Below are positions 1-7,964 of a stretch of DNA of 13,372 nt, one piece after another (position 1 is the first letter of the stretch; each line of letters begins with the position of its first letter). The notes under the pieces are model-generated. The model worked only from the letters and a program-made list of their open reading frames with translations. It did no database searches and was not told the DNA's origin. The translations under genes and the position numbers were made by a program. Source of the DNA: Gammaproteobacteria bacterium (GTDB taxonomy: Bacteria; Pseudomonadota; Gammaproteobacteria; Arenicellales; JAHEKD01); contig JAHEKD010000001.1 in assembly GCA_024638545.1 (NCBI GenBank), positions 7,408 to 20,779 of the forward strand. The letters run 5' to 3'.

Positions 1-605
1 ACTCACTGTTGAACGTGGGTAAAAGGGTGTTAACAGGTGAATCAATTTTCATGACCCATTTCAAAAATAGTGGCCAGGGAAAAAAGCGGGTTGCATTCGC
101 GGCACCTTATCCCGGTAAGATAATCGCACTGGACATGGCCGAAGTGGGTAATGAACTGATTTGCCAGAAAGATGCCTTTCTGTGCGCAGCATTTGGCACC
201 TCACTGGAGATTGCCTTTCAGCGCAGACTGGGTGCAGGTTTTTTTGGCGGTGAGGGTTTTATCCTGCAAAAGCTGCACGGCGACGGCAAGGCGTTTATCC
301 ATGTCGGTGGTACTGTCATCAAGCGCGAGCTCAATAATGAAACACTAAGGGCGGATACCGGCTGTTTAGCAGCTTTTACCAGCGGTATAGACTACGATAT
401 CGAGCGAACAGGCAACCTGAAATCCATGGTCTTTGGCGGCGAAGGCCTGTTTCTGGCTACATTACGCGGTACCGGCACAGTATATTTACAAAGCCTGCCA
501 TTCTCTCGCCTGGCAAACCGGGTGATTCAGGCAAGTGGATTTAGCGGCTCGAAGGGAGAGGGGTCTGTATTAGGCGGGTTAGGTGATATGTTTGGCGACA
601 GGTGA
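1..605 (+). CDS. AIM24 / TIGR00266 family protein, 5'-truncated by window edge
   Basis: This is the C-terminal portion, about 200 residues, of an AIM24-family protein. The frame is open through the first base and the usual family length is about 220-270 residues, so the true start lies upstream; the TTG at 9 is only the first possible start codon in the window. The family forms a compact beta-sandwich built from repeated glycine-rich strands. Here the blocks [28 protein letters not shown] and [16 protein letters not shown] are visible, along with a glycine/serine-rich tail ([17 protein letters not shown]). The biochemical role of bacterial members is not established. The stop is TGA. No operon partner is visible; the next coding trace is a short EthD-like fragment about 100 bases downstream. 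Family assignment is from recall of these motifs and is quite secure. The missing N-terminus cannot be judged. Confidence 0.85.
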   Translation, partial: SLLNVGKRVLTGESIFMTHFKNSGQGKKRVAFAAPYPGKIIALDMAEVGNELICQKDAFLCAAFGTSLEIAFQRRLGAGFFGGEGFILQKLHGDGKAFIHVGGTVIKRELNNETLRADTGCLAAFTSGIDYDIERTGNLKSMVFGGEGLFLATLRGTGTVYLQSLPFSRLANRVIQASGFSGSKGEGSVLGGLGDMFGDR

Positions 606-711
606 AACGCCATGCGCGCCGCGATTTCCTGTTAAATCCACCTTCATTAGGCGCTTATTCTTATTGTAAGATAACTTCTCGATAAATTTAACAGAACATG
701 AGCATAGGAAG

Positions 712-789
712 ATGATTAAATTTGTTATGTGCTTGACCCGTTACCCACAAATCACCTGCGAGCAACGACCAGTTTGCATATATCAATAA
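712..789 (+). pseudogene. N-terminal stub of an EthD-domain protein (candidate)
   Basis: A 25-codon frame starts at ATG 712, five bases after AGGAAG, a good ribosome-binding site. Its first residues, MIKFVMCLTRYPQIT, closely resemble the opening strand and turn of EthD-domain (dimeric alpha/beta barrel) proteins, which typically read like MIKxVxCLxRxPxLSxEEF. The resemblance stops after residue 18 and the frame ends at TAA 787-789. A typical EthD protein is about 100-130 residues. I did not find the expected continuation in another frame of the following 90 bases. This suggests a gene truncated by deletion that kept its start signals. It could instead be a chance short ORF, since the match covers only about 18 residues. 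Confidence 0.4.
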
Positions 790-875
790 TGAGAAGATTA
801 CTGCCACGAATTGAAAATTTTCAAAGCCCAGCCGTTGAGATCAGTGCTCGATTCTAATAAATTGTAAAAAGGTGA

Positions 876-1175
876 TTATTTATCCGTTTTGCGGTTTTCG
901 ACATCCTTTTCTATTATTTGAGTCCACATCAGCATAACTTTTACCCTAATTTCCCTGTATTCAGGGTGCCTGTTTATAAGTCCCGCCATCTGGTCTGCAT
1001 CAAGTAGCACCTGGCGGATTAACGCAAGGTCAAGATCATCAAGCAACTCTCCGCTGTCGACTTTCTCCTGCATGGCTTTAGCCCTGGGCAGGCGCTGCTT
1101 ATTGAATCTTTCGAGCAACGCCATTATTACACCCATGTCTCTCCTAGATAAAGTTTCATCGTCTATCTTGCTCAT
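876..1175 (-). CDS. Small conserved hypothetical protein (99 aa)
   Basis: The start is placed at ATG 1175 (MSKIDDETL...) rather than the in-frame ATG at 1196, because the purine-rich GAGGAGGAGAG that would encode residues 2-6 of the longer form is an excellent ribosome-binding site just before 1175. The product is about 99 residues, soluble, highly charged and predicted helical, with no signal peptide or membrane segment. It has a long amphipathic helix around MALLERFNKQRLPRAKAMQEKV and a second block ending in RHPEYREIRVKVMLMWTQI. Similar small helical proteins (LERLEKQRLPRAL...KVDxGE...RHPEY) occur widely in marine Gammaproteobacteria as unnamed hypotheticals. I do not recognise a function. 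It is the last minus-strand gene downstream of the aminotransferases, but about 140 bases separate it from the preceding small ORF, so co-transcription is uncertain. Confidence 0.75.
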   Translation of the reverse strand: MSKIDDETLSRRDMGVIMALLERFNKQRLPRAKAMQEKVDSGELLDDLDLALIRQVLLDADQMAGLINRHPEYREIRVKVMLMWTQIIEKDVENRKTDK

Positions 1176-1313
1176 CGATCTCTCCTCCTCATTCATTTAA
1201 TGTTACTTCATTTTTCGCTAAAAAGTATCACACAGTCACCTGGATCAAAGCACCAGGCACCTTCTATTTAGCGATAAGTCTGGTCAAAGAATAGATACGT
1301 TTCATACAGTCAA

Positions 1314-1583
1314 TCAGATCGTTTTGTATTCAGTGACGTCTATATTATCAGCACCCTCGCGCTTTAGTCTATCGGCCTGCATGTAACGCAGTAAGTCATT
1401 ATTCTCAGATTCGTTTAAGTTCTGCATGGTCAACTACTTGGTGTATTCGTTGATTGCTGCATTAATAATATCGGCCTTGTCATCTATTTTTGCAATATTA
1501 GTGAGCTTTTCATCATCTGTTTGTTGAAATGCTTCCCTTGCCTGCTCCAGCATCGTCACGGTTATCACGGTTTCAAACCGCAT
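1314..1583 (-). pseudogene. Small reading frame split by an in-frame amber codon (unknown protein)
   Basis: Fifteen bases downstream of the alaC-like stop, a minus-strand frame opens at ATG 1583 and runs 49 sense codons (MRFETVITVTMLEQAREAF...INEYTK) to TAG at 1436-1434. The same frame then continues TTG ACC ATG and stays open for 37 more codons (MQNLNESENNDLLRY...EYKTI) to TGA at 1316-1314. Replacing the TAG with a sense codon would give one helical, acidic protein of about 89 residues. Both halves have protein-like composition. There is no obvious Shine-Dalgarno before 1583, so translation may depend on coupling to the upstream aminotransferase gene. I do not recognise the family. Alternatives are two tiny tandem genes, one gene with a nonsense mutation, or non-coding sequence. 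Confidence 0.35.
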
Positions 1584-1597
1584 CTTAAAAAATTCGA

Positions 1598-2788
1598 CTA
1601 GCCGATTAGCCTGTCGAGCCTGAACATCTTGCGGATACCGCGAATTGCCTGGCGGGTCCTGTGTTCGTTTTCTATCAGCGCAAACCTGACATGGTCATCG
1701 CCGTATTCACCAAAACCCACACCTGGAGAGACGGCAACTTTGGCCCTGTCCAGTAACATCTTGCTAAACTCAATGGAGCCTAATGCCTGGTACGGCTCCG
1801 GTATTCTTGCCCAAACGAACATGGTCGCGTTCGGTGGCGCAACCTCCCAACCGACCGCGTTAAGTCCGTTGCATAACACATCCCGGCGTGCCAGATAGCG
1901 TAAGCGATTTTCCTCAACACAGGACTGGTCGCCTTCCAGTGCTGCGATTGCAGCCACCTGTATTGGCGTAAAGGTTCCGTAGTCCATGTAGGACTTGATA
2001 CGCGCCAACGCAGCAATTAAGGCTTTGTTACCGCAGCAAAATCCAACACGCCAGCCCGGCATACTGTAGCTCTTGGATAACGAAAAGAATTCAACCGCTA
2101 TGTCTTTCGCATCCGCCACCTGCAAAATCGACGGCGCCTGATAACCGTCAAAAACAATATCGGCATACGCCAGGTCCTGCACCACCCAAATTTCATGGTC
2201 CCGCGCAATCTGCACAACCTTTTCAAAAAACTCAAGATCAACACACTGGGTGGAAGGATTTCCGGGAAAGTTCAGCAACAGCATTTTTGGTGTTGGCCAG
2301 GAGTTCCGAATGGCATCTTCGAGCTCAGTGAAAAAATCAACACCGTCAGTCAGTGGAACATGGCGAATGTCAGCGCCTGAAATCACAAAACCATAGGGAT
2401 GTATCGGGTAAGAAGGATTGGGCACCAGCACTGCATCACCGGGCATCATGGTTGCGATGGCCAGATGTGCCAGACCTTCCTTGGATCCAATCGTCACTAT
2501 AGCTTCGGTTTCCGGATCCAGCTCAATTTCATAACGGTCCTTATACCAGTTGCAAATTGCCCGGCGCAGCCTCGGAATGCCCCGTGACTGTGAATATCGA
2601 TGGGTATCATTTCGCTGTACTGTTTCAATGAGCTTTTTAACAATATGCGCAGGCGTGGGCTGATCGGGGTTGCCCATTCCAAAATCAATAATATCCTCGC
2701 CGCGACTGCGTGCCTGCTGTTTCAGATCGCCGATAATGTTAAAAACATATGGCGGCAGTCGTTTGATGCGCCCAAAATCATTGTCCAC
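1598..2788 (-). CDS. alaC: AlaC-like class I/II pyridoxal-phosphate aminotransferase
   Basis: This 396-residue fold-type I aminotransferase resembles the AlaC (YfdZ) glutamate-pyruvate transaminase group, which interconverts pyruvate plus glutamate with alanine plus 2-oxoglutarate in the cytosol. Visible hallmarks are the N-terminal [15 protein letters not shown] and [12 protein letters not shown] blocks, the cofactor-stacking region [14 protein letters not shown]-contacting Asn177 (FPGNPST), Asp205 and Tyr208 ([10 protein letters not shown]), the Schiff-base lysine Lys239 in [15 protein letters not shown] with phosphate-binding Arg247, and the C-terminal substrate-carboxylate arginine Arg368 (VRFALIEN). 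The start is GTG at 2788 with CAGGT upstream. The end ([14 protein letters not shown] then TAG) fits the family, so this TAG acts as a normal stop. It lies 116 bases downstream of the DegT-type gene on the same strand. Substrate could differ from alanine; related enzymes act on other amino acids. Confidence 0.85.
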   Translation of the reverse strand: MDNDFGRIKRLPPYVFNIIGDLKQQARSRGEDIIDFGMGNPDQPTPAHIVKKLIETVQRNDTHRYSQSRGIPRLRRAICNWYKDRYEIELDPETEAIVTIGSKEGLAHLAIATMMPGDAVLVPNPSYPIHPYGFVISGADIRHVPLTDGVDFFTELEDAIRNSWPTPKMLLLNFPGNPSTQCVDLEFFEKVVQIARDHEIWVVQDLAYADIVFDGYQAPSILQVADAKDIAVEFFSLSKSYSMPGWRVGFCCGNKALIAALARIKSYMDYGTFTPIQVAAIAALEGDQSCVEENRLRYLARRDVLCNGLNAVGWEVAPPNATMFVWARIPEPYQALGSIEFSKMLLDRAKVAVSPGVGFGEYGDDHVRFALIENEHRTRQAIRGIRKMFRLDRLIG

Positions 2789-2904
2789 GGAAGATTGACC
2801 TGCTTGTAATCATAAGCTGCATATTGTAGTGTTTATTATCGAACCTCTCAAAAAAGCATTGGGCGTAAGTGCGAATACCCGCAATTGCTATCGCCGGGAT
2901 TTGA

Positions 2905-4101
2905 TCAGGAAACTTCCCCAATGACTTGCTCAATAATATCACCTATTAGCGCGCAATCGGCCTTGCTAAAAGTCAACGGTACGCGCATATCGCATAAATT
3001 AGACAGGATTTGCATGGTATTTGGCAACTCATAATCGTTTTCAAAATACCGCCAGCTGTCAAACCGACTGGTGAAACCTTTTGGTTCACTGGCGCCAAAC
3101 CACTTGATTTCGACGCCGCGCTTAAGACAGGTATCAATGAACTCAGGAATTTTATCGGGGCTATCCAAATTGATTGAAAATTGAATTGAGCTGCCTACAT
3201 AGTGCTCGTCCCGCGAACGCTCTGGCAGACTGATGCATTTAATATTATCTAATTTATTGGCCAGCACCTGGTAGCGTTGATTCCATCGTTCGCAGTTAGT
3301 GTCCAGGTCTTTCAGCTGTGGCCTCAGGATGGACGCTCGTAAATTATCCATTCGTCCACTGTAGTTAGGCGTACTGAGTTTTACTGACTCGAATATCTCG
3401 CGCGCCGGCCGGGCTATATGATTCTCAAAAAGCATGTATGAGCCGGAATGAATGATGGCCCTGGCCATAATCTGAGGGTCATTAGTGGTCAAGAAACCGC
3501 CTTCGCCAGAATTAAGATGCTTGTAAGTTTGACTGCTGAAGCAGGCGATTTTCCCGAAGTTTCCACTTTTTACATTTTTCCAGCTCGCGCCCATTGTATG
3601 GGCGCAATCTTCAACCAGGTTAATATCATATTCACTGCAGAGGTCTACAACAGCGTCCATGTCAGCAATATGGCCGCGCATGTGCGAGAGCATCAAAAAC
3701 CGGGCCGACGTACGCCCGGCCTTATTTTTCAGATCATCTAAATCGATCTTTAAGTCCGCCCGCGTTTCAACCAGCACCGGCCTGCCACCGGCATTATGAA
3801 TGGCGCCTGGGACAGGCGCCAGCGTGAAGGCATTGGTGAGTACCGGCTCGCCGGGTTCAAGTCCCAGGCATCTAAGCGCGATATGCAGTGCGTAGCCGCC
3901 CGAGGTGCAGGCCAGGCAGTATCTGGTGCCTTGATAATCCGCAAATTCCTGCTCCAGTAAGGCCGCTTGCGAGGTTTCACCCGGGATGACGTTATAGCGG
4001 TGCAGCCGACCCCCCTGCAGAACCGTAACGGCATTATCAATCGCCTCCTGCGGCAAAGGTTCCTGCTGTGTAAAGGATTTAGAAAAAATTAGCGAGATCA
4101 T
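2905..4101 (-). CDS. DegT/DnrJ/EryC1/StrS-family aminotransferase
   Basis: This 398-residue enzyme belongs to the PLP-dependent DegT/DnrJ/EryC1/StrS family, members of which usually aminate keto sugars or cyclitols for surface polysaccharides or secondary metabolites. Diagnostic features are the cofactor-contacting CTSGGYALHIAL segment (residues 65-76), VEDCAHTMGA with the pyridine-nitrogen aspartate Asp165, and the Schiff-base lysine Lys194 in SSQTYKHLNSGEGGF, matching the family pattern S-x-x-x-x-K-x-L-x-x-GEGG. The length is normal. The start ATG 4101 has a weak ribosome-binding site (GTGAAGAA). No glycosyltransferase, nucleotide-sugar enzyme or other polysaccharide gene is visible nearby, so a sugar substrate cannot be inferred from context. 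The stop is TGA. The next gene on the same strand is the AlaC-like aminotransferase. Confidence 0.85.
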   Translation of the reverse strand: MISLIFSKSFTQQEPLPQEAIDNAVTVLQGGRLHRYNVIPGETSQAALLEQEFADYQGTRYCLACTSGGYALHIALRCLGLEPGEPVLTNAFTLAPVPGAIHNAGGRPVLVETRADLKIDLDDLKNKAGRTSARFLMLSHMRGHIADMDAVVDLCSEYDINLVEDCAHTMGASWKNVKSGNFGKIACFSSQTYKHLNSGEGGFLTTNDPQIMARAIIHSGSYMLFENHIARPAREIFESVKLSTPNYSGRMDNLRASILRPQLKDLDTNCERWNQRYQVLANKLDNIKCISLPERSRDEHYVGSSIQFSINLDSPDKIPEFIDTCLKRGVEIKWFGASEPKGFTSRFDSWRYFENDYELPNTMQILSNLCDMRVPLTFSKADCALIGDIIEQVIGEVS

Positions 4102-4322
4102 TTCTTCACATCTGCTGTTGATTATAATGGCGTCTTAGTCACAAACTTTCGACCATCACCCTCGAAATCCTCCAGCTCAACGGGTTCGCAATTCCTGTTT
4201 ATCAGTCACTGCCTCATACCATCGCTAGGCGGCAGTTGGATCGCCGGTTGAGCACATTGCGAATGGCTGTCAGCCATAATCATTAGCCCGCAACTGTTAC
4301 TGGTACCCGTTAAAGGATATAT

Positions 4323-4811
4323 CTAGCTGCTTGCGGGCACGACCAAAGTTGGCACCTGTGAGCGACGCAGCACTCGCTTGGGAACACTGCCCAAAAAGGT
4401 ATGGCTGAAACCCTGGGCATGGGCACCCAGTACAATCAAGTCACAGCCCTTTTGTTGAGCATGATTTAGAATTGCCTCGGCGGGATAGGCCTCCACAACT
4501 TCAGTGCTTTTAACATGTTCGCGTAACGGCTTGTCCTCATCGGGCACAGAAGACCAGAATTTATCCTGCATCTCATCCAGCGCCTTTTTTGCAGCACCGG
4601 TTCGGTTATTAATCGCCTCATCTCGCTGTTTTTGATCCAGCACAAACATCATCAAGGTTGTCCTTGCGTCATCGGATAATTCCTCGACAGCATGCAATAC
4701 GTGGATATCAGCGCCGCTTTGTTTTGCTAAAGCAACGGCATGGCGAAAGGCTTTTGTTGAGTTCGCGGATAGATCGGTTGCGTAAAGAATATTCTTATAA
4801 CTTGTCAACAT
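4323..4811 (-). CDS. Universal stress protein (UspA family), last gene of the TRAP operon
   Basis: This single-domain UspA-fold protein has 162 residues. The N-terminal strand YKNILYATDLS carries the usual aspartate (Asp13) of the nucleotide pocket. The C-terminal block DLIVLGAHAQGFSHTFLGSVPKRVLRRSQVPTLVVP matches the family end. The ATP-binding signature G-x2-G-x9-G-S/T appears degenerate: Gly129 is followed by Ala132 where the second glycine is expected, and there is one residue fewer before Gly141-Ser142. A usp gene directly after a TRAP transporter matches teaABCD of Halomonas, where TeaD regulates ectoine uptake; a transporter-regulating role here is inference. It follows dctM after 26 bases and has an AGAGGT ribosome-binding site. 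The stop is TAG at the expected family end. Confidence 0.85.
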   Translation of the reverse strand: MLTSYKNILYATDLSANSTKAFRHAVALAKQSGADIHVLHAVEELSDDARTTLMMFVLDQKQRDEAINNRTGAAKKALDEMQDKFWSSVPDEDKPLREHVKSTEVVEAYPAEAILNHAQQKGCDLIVLGAHAQGFSHTFLGSVPKRVLRRSQVPTLVVPASS

Positions 4812-4837
4812 AAAAGGGACCTCTTAAAACGTTGTGA

Positions 4838-6178
4838 TTAATAACCGAACAGGGCGGGTAACCATAACGATAACTGGGGGAAATAAGCAATAATGAATAT
4901 TGCGACAGTGTTTATGCATGCGAATGGCAGTGCTCGAGCCGAAATTTCCTCAATCGATATTTTAGAAATACCGGATGCAATAAACAGGTTTTCGCCCAGT
5001 GGCGGTGTTTGAAAGCCAATGCCAAGTGCGCAGACCATGACAACACCAAAGTGTGTCGGGTCTATACCGACTGTATAGGCAACGGGCAGCATGACGGGCG
5101 CAAGAATCAATATGGTTGCAAGCGTTTCCATGAACATGCCAACAAACAGCAGAAAGAAAATAAACATCGCCCAGATAAGATAAATATTTTCCGTCAGGCT
5201 CAACATAGAGGCAGCGATAGTTGACGGCACCTGATTTTCAACCAGAATTCGACCAAACACCGTAGCGGTGAATAAAATTAAAAGTACGCGTCCGGTAAGC
5301 CAGGTGGTTGTTTCCAGGGCCCGGTTCATGGCTTTGATATCCAGCTCTTTGTAAATAAACTTACCCACAATTAGGGTATAAAAAATCGCAACGATGGCAG
5401 CCTCGGTCGGGGTAAAGAAGCCCGAGTAAATCCCCCCCAAAATTACGATCGGCGCCATCAATGCCCAAAAACTGCGATACATTTCGCAAAATACATTGCG
5501 CACCGACCAGCCCTCTGCTGAGCCTTGATAGCCGCGCTTTTTGCACAAAACGTAGTTAGCAATCAGTAAGCTGATGGCGATAATAAAGGCAGGTATAAAT
5601 CCGGCAATAAATAATTTTGAAATAGACACGCTGGCGAATTCACCGAATTTTTCCACGGCCTCCGGCGGCGGTACCAGGCCCAGTGCCGCTATACCGAATA
5701 TAACCATGGGTATTGAGGGCGGAATAACAATACCCAAACTGCCCGACGAAGCGGTAACGGCCGATGCAAAGCCTTTATCGTAACCGCGCTGGATCATCGC
5801 CGGAATCATCAGCATGCCGACTGCAGCCGTTGTTGCTGGTCCAGAGCCGGATATAGCACCAAAAAACAGGCAACCCATCACGGTGGCGGCCGAAATGCCG
5901 CCTGTAAACGGGCCTGCCAAACTTTCAGCCACATTAATCAGTCGTCTCGATAAGCCTGCGGCTTCCATTAATGCCCCGGCGAGAATAAATGCGGGCAATG
6001 CCATCAGTGGAAAAGAGCCCACCGACGTAAACGCAATCTGCACCAGCTTTATCGGGTTCTCACCCAGATAAAGGTAGGAGAGTAATGAAGACACACCCAG
6101 CGCCACCGTAATCGGTGCGCCGAGTAACAACAGCCCCAAAAAGGTGCCAAACAATACAGCAATAATTGAACCTTCCAT
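4838..6178 (-). CDS. dctM: TRAP transporter large permease, DctM type
   Basis: This 446-residue, very hydrophobic membrane protein is the large subunit of a tripartite ATP-independent periplasmic (TRAP) transporter, carrying out ion-coupled solute movement across the inner membrane. Family blocks are clear: FPLMALPAFILAGALMEAAGLS, FGAISGSGPATTAAVGMLMIP, GYDKGFASAVTASSGSLGIVIPPS and, near the C-terminus, GIGFQTPPLGENLF. About 12 membrane segments are expected. The segment FGIAALGLVPPPEAVEKFGEFASVSISKLF looks longer than the usual short link before SIGKLF, so the protein is slightly longer than the typical 425-430. The start ATG 6178 is preceded by AAGGAGG, which overlaps the dctQ stop codon, indicating tight coupling to dctQ ten bases upstream. 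The substrate cannot be read from this subunit. Confidence 0.92.
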   Translation of the reverse strand: MEGSIIAVLFGTFLGLLLLGAPITVALGVSSLLSYLYLGENPIKLVQIAFTSVGSFPLMALPAFILAGALMEAAGLSRRLINVAESLAGPFTGGISAATVMGCLFFGAISGSGPATTAAVGMLMIPAMIQRGYDKGFASAVTASSGSLGIVIPPSIPMVIFGIAALGLVPPPEAVEKFGEFASVSISKLFIAGFIPAFIIAISLLIANYVLCKKRGYQGSAEGWSVRNVFCEMYRSFWALMAPIVILGGIYSGFFTPTEAAIVAIFYTLIVGKFIYKELDIKAMNRALETTTWLTGRVLLILFTATVFGRILVENQVPSTIAASMLSLTENIYLIWAMFIFFLLFVGMFMETLATILILAPVMLPVAYTVGIDPTHFGVVMVCALGIGFQTPPLGENLFIASGISKISIEEISARALPFACINTVAIFIIAYFPQLSLWLPALFGY

Positions 6179-6188
6179 ACCTGCCTCC

Positions 6189-6722
6189 TTAATGACCTTT
6201 ATGTTCTTCTAATTCATGTTCGATCTCTTCCAGATCAACCTGTTCCGGATCTCGGACATCAATGCCTTTTACCAGCCTCAGGTAATTCACCTGGATTACT
6301 CGAAAGGTCATCAGGGCGAAAGCGATGGGCAGAATAACATAGATATATTTCATCTCAATACCCAGGGTTTGCGATTTCCAGAATTTATTCATTTTGTTAA
6401 ACACAAAATCGAAAGCAAGATACAGGAAATAAACATTAAAGAATATCCAGAATAAATCAGCAATGCCTTCAATAATGTTAACGGCTCGTTTCGACAAAAA
6501 CTTGAACTGGAAGGTGACACGATTATGCGCCCCCATTTTAGCGGCATAACTGGCGCCCAGGTAGACAAACCAGACGAACATGTAGGTTGATAATTCCTCA
6601 ATCCATGAAAATGAAATACCAAAGACCTCGCGAGAGACGATCTGGGCAAACAGAAGGCAAACGAATGTGGCCAGCAATACCCGGCAGACATAACTCTCGA
6701 TATGGTTTAGGAAATTTCGCAT
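6189..6722 (-). CDS. dctQ: TRAP transporter small permease, DctQ type
   Basis: This is the 177-residue small membrane subunit of the TRAP transporter and partner of DctM. Four hydrophobic segments are visible: roughly residues 13-31, 46-62, 84-106 and 125-147. The characteristic FSWIEELSTYMFVWFVYLGA block lies around residues 37-57, and GAHNRVTFQF follows on the cytoplasmic side. The C-terminal tail is acidic and rich in Glu and His (VDLEEIEHELEEHKGH). The start ATG 6722 has a strong AGAGGAGG ribosome-binding site. It is separated from dctP by 81 bases containing a perfect hairpin, so dctP and dctQM may be expressed at different levels from one transcript. The stop TAA is embedded in the dctM ribosome-binding site. 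Confidence 0.9.
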   Translation of the reverse strand: MRNFLNHIESYVCRVLLATFVCLLFAQIVSREVFGISFSWIEELSTYMFVWFVYLGASYAAKMGAHNRVTFQFKFLSKRAVNIIEGIADLFWIFFNVYFLYLAFDFVFNKMNKFWKSQTLGIEMKYIYVILPIAFALMTFRVIQVNYLRLVKGIDVRDPEQVDLEEIEHELEEHKGH

Positions 6723-6742
6723 GTTTCCTCCTCTTGTATGAT

Positions 6743-6771
6743 TTAGAGGTGTGCATGATGCACACCTCTAA
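6743..6771 (-). promoter_or_regulatory. Perfect intercistronic hairpin between dctP and dctQ
   Basis: A perfect inverted repeat has 14-bp arms (TTAGAGGTGTGCAT and its complement) around a single central base. As RNA on the minus strand it would form a very stable stem immediately after dctP and about 20 bases before the dctQ start. No U-run follows the stem (next bases AATCATAC), so it is not a textbook intrinsic terminator. By analogy with hairpins after binding-protein genes of uptake operons, it probably stabilises the dctP message against 3' decay or partly attenuates transcription, giving more binding protein than membrane subunits. That role is inference. Confidence 0.7.
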
Positions 6772-6803
6772 TTTGAAATGAATTAAAAAGCGGATGATTG
6801 TGA

Positions 6804-7802
6804 TTACTGAACCGGATCACGACCCAGGGCTTCCAGAACCGCGTTTAACTTATCAACACCGCCGATACTCTCATAGTACTTGGGCCATACGGCTTCAGTC
6901 GCAAGCTTGATGAATTCTGCTTCGCCATCAGCTGGATCCTGGATTTCCATGCCTTTGGCAATCAGGTCTTCTTTGATTGCGGCCTCGCTGTCGCGCAGAT
7001 GTTGTGCACTGTGCAATGTCGCTGCATTTCCCGCTGCCAGGATGACAGCCTGATCTTCTTCGGATAAATCCTGGAAGATAGATTCTGAAATCACCAGAGG
7101 CTCAATCGAAAAGATATAGCGGATGTTGGTGATATAGTCCTGGACTTCGTAGAACTTCATTGAATGAACTGTTAGGTACGGATTGTCTTGACCATCAACA
7201 ACCTTTTGTTGCAAACCGGTTAATGTTTCTGACCAGGCCATTGGTGTTGGATCAATACCCCAGGCTTTATAAGTGTCGATCATAATTTCATTTTTGGGCA
7301 CTCGTATTACAAGACCCTGAAGATCCGCCACCGTGGAGACTGGTTTTTTGGAGTTAGTCAATACGCGAAACCCGGTATAGGTCCAGCCAATTATGCGAAC
7401 GCCTGCATCACGGATGGTATTTTCAGTCAACTCCTTGCCGACATCACCCTGAGTTAGCATTTCAGCGTCCTCCAGGCTTAAGATAACGTATGGAAGTGTA
7501 AAAACGCCTACAGTAGGCGAGAATGGCGTAATGTTATTGATCGCAACCAAAGACATATCTAAAACACCTATAGCGGCATCATTGATTGTGTCCTGCTCTG
7601 ATCCTAACTGGCCATTTACAAATAGTTCCGCAGTGTGATCGCTGTTTGCCTGAAGTTCTTCCACAAATTTGACACCCATTGCATGCTGGGCACTGCCGGC
7701 TGCATCGCCAACGGCGATTTTGAAGTTTTTGGCGTATACGGCTGATGTCGCCACGGCTAAGGAACCGGCGAGTAGCGTTACAAGAGATAATTTTTTAAAC
7801 AT
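6804..7802 (-). CDS. dctP: TRAP transporter solute-binding protein, DctP family
   Basis: This 332-residue periplasmic binding protein captures the solute for the DctQM permease. It has a Sec signal peptide (residues 1-24, MFKKLSLVTLLAGSLAVATSAVYA, cleavage after Ala24). The mature protein shows the DctP fold: FKIAVGDAAGSAQHAMGVKF at the start, GQLGSEQDTINDAAIGVLDM, GFRVLTNSKKPV and LQGLVIRVPKNEIM. Arg167 in VIRVP is the position of the conserved arginine that salt-bridges the ligand carboxylate, so an organic acid is the likely substrate; Arg146 is also family-conserved. The GQDNPYLTVHSMKFYEV block supplies the usual Asn. The start ATG 7802 has AGGAGTG upstream. It is first in the operon dctP-dctQ-dctM-usp. 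The identity of the acid is not readable from sequence by eye. Confidence 0.92.
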   Translation of the reverse strand: MFKKLSLVTLLAGSLAVATSAVYAKNFKIAVGDAAGSAQHAMGVKFVEELQANSDHTAELFVNGQLGSEQDTINDAAIGVLDMSLVAINNITPFSPTVGVFTLPYVILSLEDAEMLTQGDVGKELTENTIRDAGVRIIGWTYTGFRVLTNSKKPVSTVADLQGLVIRVPKNEIMIDTYKAWGIDPTPMAWSETLTGLQQKVVDGQDNPYLTVHSMKFYEVQDYITNIRYIFSIEPLVISESIFQDLSEEDQAVILAAGNAATLHSAQHLRDSEAAIKEDLIAKGMEIQDPADGEAEFIKLATEAVWPKYYESIGGVDKLNAVLEALGRDPVQ

Positions 7803-7851
7803 TGTATAGACACTCCTAATCTGTGTATATTTGATTTTAGATTAATATAAA

Positions 7852-7964
7852 TAAGCTATTAAAGTGAGTATTTTTTTATCAATACTCAAAATAATGCGCC
7901 AATCTTAACGTCGATAAAGACGTAAGAAAAGCAACAGTATACTAAAACTTGGTCTAATAGCTTA
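7852..7964. promoter_or_regulatory. dctP upstream region with three dyads (putative operator region)
   Basis: The 552-base gap between dctP and the divergent crotonase gene holds no convincing gene; a 65-codon minus frame at 7978-8175 lacks any family signature. The part nearest dctP is AT-rich and structured. An 8-bp hairpin TGAGTATT / AATACTCA lies at 7865-7872 and 7881-7888. A dyad CTTAACGTC / GACGTAAG, with one bulged base, lies at 7904-7912 and 7919-7926. A 10-bp inverted repeat TAAGCTATTA / TAATAGCTTA at 7852-7861 and 7955-7964 encloses both. These sit 50-160 bases upstream of the dctP start, where a promoter and operator would be expected. I could not place a convincing -35/-10 pair. 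The regulator is unknown and no regulator gene lies next to the operon. Confidence 0.4.

Noticed and set aside
4263..4277. Short perfect inverted repeat ATGGCTG-T-CAGCCAT downstream of usp
   Set aside because: No U-run follows on the minus strand, so it is not supported as the operon terminator; 7-bp arms alone are weak evidence.
7886..7910. Sigma54-like promoter (TTGGCGC...TTTTGAG, minus strand) upstream of dctP
   Set aside because: The GG-to-GC distance is one base too long and the -12 GC is replaced by GA; it does not meet the consensus.
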